Source: an uncultured Rhodospirillales bacterium
GTDB lineage: Bacteria > Pseudomonadota > Alphaproteobacteria > Acetobacterales > Acetobacteraceae
NCBI GenBank assembly: GCA_903835235.1
Contig: CAILMF010000032.1
Location: forward strand, 1 to 44,992
Direction of reading: 5' to 3'
Length of the DNA stretch: 44,992 nucleotides
Below, one piece after another: positions 40,989 to 44,992 of this stretch. Both the position numbers and the translations under genes were made by a program. Below the pieces are notes generated by a model. That model worked only from the letters and a program-made list of their open reading frames with translations. It ran no database searches and was not told the DNA's origin. Positions within the stretch are counted from its first letter, which is position 1; each line of letters starts with the position of its first letter.

Positions 40989-41801
40989 ATGCCCCAGACC
41001 AAGCCGCGCGTCGCGCTCTTCGTCACCTGCCTGGTGGATCTCTATCGGCCCAATGTCGGCTTTGCCGCCATCAAGCTGCTGGAGGCGGCCGGCTGCACGG
41101 TGGAGGTGCCGCCCAGCCAGACCTGCTGCGGCCAGCCCGCCTTCAACACCGGGGACCGCGCGACCACGCGCGACCTGGCCCGCGCCGTGATCGACGCCTT
41201 CCTGCCCTACGACTACGTCGTGGCGCCCAGCGGGTCCTGCGCCGGGATGATCGCGCATCACTACCCCAGCCTGTTCGAGAACGACCCGCAGGGCCGCGCC
41301 CGGGCCGATGCGCTGGCCGCCAAGACGCATGAGCTGGTCAGCTTCCTGGTCGATGTGCGCGGGATGACCCAGGTGGCCGCCCAGTACGACGGCCTGGCCA
41401 CCTACCACGACAGCTGCTCCGGCCTGCGCGAGCTGGGGGTGAAGGCGCAGCCGCGCGCGCTGCTGGCCAGCGTGGAAGGCCTGGCGCTGAAGGAGATGGA
41501 GAATCCCGAGGTGTGCTGCGGCTTCGGCGGCACCTTCTGCGTGAAGTATCCGGACATTTCTACGCGCATGGTCAGCGACAAGACCGCTGATATCGCTGCG
41601 ACCGGCGCGGATACGCTGCTGGCCGGCGACCTCGGCTGCTTGCTGAACATGGCGGGGCGGCTGAAGCGGGAAGGCTCCCCGGTGAAGGTGCGCCATGTGG
41701 CGGAAGTGCTGGCGGGGATGACGCGCGACGTGCCGCCGCTGGGTGACGCCGTCGTGGCGGAAGCCGCGCCAAATGCCAACCTGGCCACCAGCGCGCCATG
41801 A
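40989..41801 (+). CDS. (Fe-S)-binding protein, LutA/YkgE-like (CCG domains)
   Basis: A 270-residue protein with two CCG domains. The first has SQTCCGQPAFNTG (C46, C47), the second HDSCSGLRELG and EVCCGFGGTFCVKY. These are the cysteine-rich motifs of LutA-type subunits that, with LutB and LutC, oxidise L-lactate, and of related heterodisulfide-reductase-like subunits. No lutB or lutC is adjacent. Instead its stop overlaps the start of a 2OG-Fe oxygenase gene (ATGA at 41798), which suggests a different partnership. Confidence 0.9.
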   Translation: MPQTKPRVALFVTCLVDLYRPNVGFAAIKLLEAAGCTVEVPPSQTCCGQPAFNTGDRATTRDLARAVIDAFLPYDYVVAPSGSCAGMIAHHYPSLFENDPQGRARADALAAKTHELVSFLVDVRGMTQVAAQYDGLATYHDSCSGLRELGVKAQPRALLASVEGLALKEMENPEVCCGFGGTFCVKYPDISTRMVSDKTADIAATGADTLLAGDLGCLLNMAGRLKREGSPVKVRHVAEVLAGMTRDVPPLGDAVVAEAAPNANLATSAP

Positions 41802-42535
41802 GCGCGCGCCCGCCGATTGCAGCGTTGCAGGCCGAGATTGCCCAGCACGGCTTTGCCATGCTGCCCGGCGCGCGGCTGGCGGGGTTGATGGGCGCCGCCG
41901 GCAGCGCCGAGCAGGTGGACGCCTTCGCCGCCAGCTGGGAACGGCTGGAGGTGGACAGCTTCATGGCCGATGGCGGGCGCTATCGGCGCCGGCGCATTGC
42001 CAATTTCACCGCCCGGGCCGGGGTGGCTGGCCATGTCCGCGGTGCGCATCGGCCGCATTTCCAGGCGGTGGTGCACAACACGCTGAATGGCGGGGTGGAC
42101 CGCTGGTTCGCGCCGGTGGAGGACGCCATCGGCGCCTCGGCCCCGGTGCAGGCGCTGCTGGGCCTGGGGCGGGAGGTGGCGGACAGCGTCAGGCCGGGCC
42201 AGGATTGGTTTGTCGAGATGCATCAATTCCGCATCGAGGCCGGGGCCGGCGCGCCAGGCTATCCGACGCCCGAGGGTGTGCATCATGATGGCGTGGACGT
42301 GGTGCTGATCGCGATGCTGGCGCGCACCAACCTGATGGGCGGCGAGACGCTGATCACCGACGATGCCGATCGCGAGCTGGCGCGCTTCACGCTGCTGGAC
42401 CGGCTGGACGCGGCGCTGGTGGATGATGCGCGCGTCAAGCACGGGGTGACGCCGGTGGGGCCGGCGGACATGTCGCAGCCCAGCTGCCGCGACGTGTTGG
42501 TGCTGACCTGGCGGGCGGGATTGCCGCCCGTCTGA
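41798..42535 (+). CDS. 2OG-Fe(II) dioxygenase family protein (2OG-Fe_Oxy_2)
   Basis: A 245-residue non-heme iron dioxygenase related to the family that includes L-isoleucine 4-hydroxylase. The metal triad is readable as H162-x-D164 in EGVHHDGVDVV and H215 in VKHGVTPVG, with R231 in QPSCRDVLVLTW as 2-oxoglutarate ligand. A free amino acid is a plausible substrate by family, not proven. It is translationally coupled to the LutA-like gene. Its stop codon is the first member of a 14-bp array. Confidence 0.87.
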   Translation: MSARPPIAALQAEIAQHGFAMLPGARLAGLMGAAGSAEQVDAFAASWERLEVDSFMADGGRYRRRRIANFTARAGVAGHVRGAHRPHFQAVVHNTLNGGVDRWFAPVEDAIGASAPVQALLGLGREVADSVRPGQDWFVEMHQFRIEAGAGAPGYPTPEGVHHDGVDVVLIAMLARTNLMGGETLITDDADRELARFTLLDRLDAALVDDARVKHGVTPVGPADMSQPSCRDVLVLTWRAGLPPV

Positions 42536-42770
42536 GAGTGGCCGTCTGAGAGTGGCCGTCTGAGAGTGGCCGTCTGAGAGTGGCCGTCTGAGAGTGGCCG
42601 TCTGAGAGTGGCCGTCTGAGAGTGGCCGTCTGAGAATGGCCGGCAGGGAATGGCCGTCTGAGAATGGCCGTCTGAGAATGGCCGGCAGGGAATGGCCGTC
42701 AGGGAAGGGCGAGCCGGAAATGGCCGGCTCAGACTGCCCGTCTTAGAATGGCCGGCCGGGACGGGCCGGT
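42527..42770. repeat. 14-bp tandem repeat joining two convergent stop codons
   Basis: Seventeen consecutive 14-bp units (42527-42764), consensus GCCGTCTGAGAGTG, then a partial unit. The first seven are nearly identical and later ones diverge (for example GCCGGCAGGGAATG). The TGA of the first unit (42533-42535) is the stop of the oxygenase gene. The final partial unit contains the minus-strand stop of the kinase gene (42770-42772). The whole intergenic region is thus one satellite, with no spacers and no frame continuity. Confidence 0.95.
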
Positions 42771-44152
42771 CAGGCCCCCGTGGTGTTTTCCAGGCGCCGG
42801 GCCGGCTTCGCCTCGCCACCGGCGGGCAGCCAGACCTTGAAGCAGGCGCCGCTGCCCGGCGGGCTTTCGATGATCAGCCGGCCGCGATGCCGGTTGACGA
42901 TGTGCTTGACGATGGCCAGCCCCAGCCCGGTGCCACCGGCAGCGCGGCTGCGGCCACGGTCCACCCGGTAGAAGCGCTCGGTCAGGCGAGGGATGTGTTC
43001 CTTCGGAATGCCCGGGCCGTCATCGCTGACGCTCAGCATCGCGCCGGCCTGGCCGGACTGCTCGGCCGCCATGGTGCGCAGCACCACCTCGCCGCCGGGG
43101 CGGCCGTGGCGGATGGCGTTTTCCAGCAGGTTGCGCACCACCTGGGCCAGTTGCTCGGCATCCGCCGGGGCGGCCACCAGCCCTGCCTCCAGCTGCAATT
43201 CCAGCTTGACCTTGCGGGCCTCCAGCAGCGGCGCCAGGGCAGCGGCCTCGGCATTGACCACCTCGGCCAGCTTGGCCTTGCCGGCGGGGGCCTGGTGTTC
43301 GGTGATCTCGATGCGCGACAGGCCCAGCAGATCGTCGATCAGCCGGCGCATCCGCTCGGACTGCTCGGCCATGATGCCGAGGAAGCGGGTGCGGGCCGGG
43401 GCGTCGTCCTCGGCCGGGCCGCGCAGCGTCTCGATGAAGCCGATCAGGCTGGCCAGCGGGGTGCGGAGCTCGTGGCTGGCATTGGCCACGAAGTCGGCGC
43501 GCATCCGCTCCACCTGGCGTTCCCGGGTGCGGTCCGACAGCACGACCAGCACGGCGCCGCCGCCGGGCAGCGGTGGCATCGGGATGACCTGGGCCTGCAA
43601 CTCCCGCAGCACCGGCACCGGCAGCACCAGGTCGGCCAGCTGCGGCTTGTGCTCGGCCATGGCGCGGTCCACCGCCTCGGCCAGGGCGGGATGGCGCAGC
43701 AGGGCCGCGGTATCGGCGCCGAACAGCGCCCGTGCCGCGGCATTGGCGCGCAGCGGCTGGCGGTCGGCGGCCAGCACCAGCAGCGGGTCGGGCAGCCCCT
43801 CGACAATGGCGCCATCGGCCTCCCGCAGCTGGCTGACCTGGGCGTTGCGCTCCTCCAGGTTGCGGGCCATGCGGCGCACGCCATCGGCCACCTCGGCGGC
43901 TTCCGGCAACAGCGGCGTGGTCTCCGCCAGGAAGAAGCCGCCCTGTTCGGTGCGGCGCAACGCCTCCGCCAGCCCGGCCAGGGTATGCACCCACAGCCAG
44001 CCGATGCCGGCCGCGGCCAGGCCGCAGACCGCCATGGCCACCGCCGTGTGCAACGGGCTCAGCGCCCCGGCCAGGCAGAGCACCAGCAGCACCAGCGCCG
44101 GGACACCGCCCACCAGGAAAGCTTCACGCAGGACCCGGGTGGCGGAGACCAT
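42770..44152 (-). CDS. PhoR-like sensor histidine kinase
   Basis: A 460-residue kinase. Two close membrane spans (about residues 12-30 and 35-57) leave almost no periplasmic sensor, as in PhoR of the phosphate system. A HAMP-like stretch and a PAS-like domain (about 100-210) follow. The phospho-acceptor is H227 in FVANASHELRTPL. The ATPase boxes are LLENAIRHG, SDDGPGIPKEHIPRL, RFYRVD and GGTGLGLAIVKHIV. It starts at ATG 44152, one base after the stop of the receptor-like gene (TAGCATG). No phoB or pst genes are in the window, so phosphate sensing is inference. Confidence 0.88.
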   Translation of the reverse strand: MVSATRVLREAFLVGGVPALVLLVLCLAGALSPLHTAVAMAVCGLAAAGIGWLWVHTLAGLAEALRRTEQGGFFLAETTPLLPEAAEVADGVRRMARNLEERNAQVSQLREADGAIVEGLPDPLLVLAADRQPLRANAAARALFGADTAALLRHPALAEAVDRAMAEHKPQLADLVLPVPVLRELQAQVIPMPPLPGGGAVLVVLSDRTRERQVERMRADFVANASHELRTPLASLIGFIETLRGPAEDDAPARTRFLGIMAEQSERMRRLIDDLLGLSRIEITEHQAPAGKAKLAEVVNAEAAALAPLLEARKVKLELQLEAGLVAAPADAEQLAQVVRNLLENAIRHGRPGGEVVLRTMAAEQSGQAGAMLSVSDDGPGIPKEHIPRLTERFYRVDRGRSRAAGGTGLGLAIVKHIVNRHRGRLIIESPPGSGACFKVWLPAGGEAKPARRLENTTGA

Positions 44153-44153
44153 G

Positions 44154-44992
44154 CTAGCTGCCCGCGGCGCCGGGCACCGGGGCCGGCTCCACCAGCTTCG
44201 GCTCGCCCGAGGGGTCGAGGGCGAAGACCGCCAGGCCACGGGCGACCTGGCCATCCGCCAGCAGGCGCAGCGGACCATCGGCGCCGAGGAAGGCCTCGCC
44301 CACCGGCAGCGCACCGCCGCCGTCCCGCGCGGCGCGGGCGGCCAGGCCGGCGGCGTCGTAGGCCACGCCGGCCAGCCGCGGCGGGCGCTCACCGAAGGCG
44401 GCCTGGTAGCGGCTTTCAAACCCTTGCCGGGCCTGCGGGTCGGCGCCGGGGAACCAGGCGCCGGCCAGCGCCGGTTCCTGCGCCAGCGTGGTGTCCTGCG
44501 CCCAGAGCACGGTGCCCAGCAGGCGCGGCGGCTTGGCGAAGACGGCGGGAATGGCCATGGCGGCATTGCGCGCGGCCAGCCCGGTTTCCACCAGCAGCAG
44601 CGCGTCCACCGGGGCCTCGCCGGCCATGTTGGCGATGTCCCGCACCGCCTGGGCCATGTCGATCCGCGGCGGGTGCAGCAGCACGAAGGGCGCCGGCGCG
44701 CCGGCGGCGGCCAGGCGTGCCCGCAGCGCCTGGGCCATGCGGCGGCCGAACTCGTCATCCAGCCCCAGCAGGGCGAAGCGCTGTGCCCCCGCGGCATTGG
44801 CGGCGGTGACCATGCGGGCCACCTGCTGCACCGGGGTGACGCCCAGCACCCAGACGCCGTTGCCGGCAGCGGCGCCATCGCTGGTGAAGGCCAGCAGCGG
44901 CAGCCCGCCGGAGCGCGCCGGGCCGGCGGCGGCGGCGGTCTCGGGCGCGGTCAGCGGCCCGGCCAGCACCCGGGCGCCGGCGCCCAGCGCCT
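44154..44992 (-). CDS. Periplasmic binding protein / penicillin-binding protein activator-like (partial)
   Basis: The C-terminal about 279 residues of a type I periplasmic-binding-fold protein; the start lies beyond the window end. It reads VLAGPLTAPETAAA, LPLLAFTSDGAAAGNGVWVL, then RFALLGLDDEFGRRMAQALR and the second-lobe GVAYDAAGLAARAARDG. This matches branched-chain amino-acid receptor-like proteins, including the LpoA/LppC-type activators of penicillin-binding proteins. It is followed one base later by a PhoR-like kinase, suggesting joint translation. Confidence 0.8.
   Translation of the reverse strand, partial: ALGAGARVLAGPLTAPETAAAAGPARSGGLPLLAFTSDGAAAGNGVWVLGVTPVQQVARMVTAANAAGAQRFALLGLDDEFGRRMAQALRARLAAAGAPAPFVLLHPPRIDMAQAVRDIANMAGEAPVDALLLVETGLAARNAAMAIPAVFAKPPRLLGTVLWAQDTTLAQEPALAGAWFPGADPQARQGFESRYQAAFGERPPRLAGVAYDAAGLAARAARDGGGALPVGEAFLGADGPLRLLADGQVARGLAVFALDPSGEPKLVEPAPVPGAAGS

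Noticed and set aside
42527-42770. CRISPR-like array
   Set aside because: Units are contiguous 14-mers with no unique spacers and no cas genes nearby; this is a simple tandem repeat.

Overview
The window is very G+C-rich, has tightly overlapping operons, and carries alphaproteobacterial markers: a Tim44/TimA adaptor near secB, a GTTC-N7-GTTC LexA-type site, a Bug-type receptor, and CcmC-CcmI cytochrome c maturation genes. This fits an alphaproteobacterium, most likely Acetobacteraceae/Rhodospirillales. That assignment is inference from gene content and composition, not from a marker gene.

Layout. 1-5690 is housekeeping: a double-hairpin repeat, DoxX, hisF-hisE-HIT, a GhrA-type reductase, TimA, a histidine phosphatase and SecB. 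5925-16134 is a surface-glycan locus: a PglE-like aminotransferase, two GT4 glycosyltransferases, a PglF/WbpM/CapD-like dehydratase and a WbpE-like aminotransferase. It is interrupted at about 11.9-14.7 kb by a module bounded by a 61-bp inverted repeat, holding a DNA methyltransferase fused to a nuclease-like domain and a transposase-derived small protein. 16226-21653 holds a VWA (DUF1194) protein, a DUF3775 protein followed by a 27-bp tandem array, a small secreted protein, an orphan Bug receptor, and TRAP transporter genes whose usual receptor gene is replaced by a 44-residue signal-peptide-like ORF. 21889-29527 is a Hyf/Ech-like membrane complex. 29860-32428 has an acyl-CoA-dehydrogenase-like enzyme, a methyltransferase and a secreted protein. 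32511-37981 is ccmC-D-E-(unknown)-F-G-H-I, with overlapping start and stop codons throughout. 38219-42535 holds tRNA-Ala(CGC), YggT, DUF167, FolD, an EamA exporter, a lone LutA-like protein and a 2OG-Fe oxygenase. 42770-44992 is a PhoR-like kinase and a receptor-like protein that runs off the end.

The most interesting system is the Hyf-like operon. It keeps antiporter-like, NuoH-like and NuoB-like subunits, but the catalytic-type large subunit reads RLSGDSTVAH where hydrogenases read RxCGxCxxxH, and it has no DPCxxC end. It therefore belongs with the Ehr (Ech-hydrogenase-related) complexes, whose substrate is unknown. A glyoxalase-fold gene is translationally coupled between the large and small subunits.

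A second theme is repeats that begin at stop codons. Arrays of 27, 14 and 16 bp start on the stop codons of the DUF3775, 2OG-oxygenase and hyfI genes and keep copying the stop triplet. The 14-bp array runs in one phase to the stop of the convergent kinase gene. Two dispersed repeats (the double-hairpin unit after the EamA gene and the inverted repeat after the methyltransferase gene) also overlap a stop codon.
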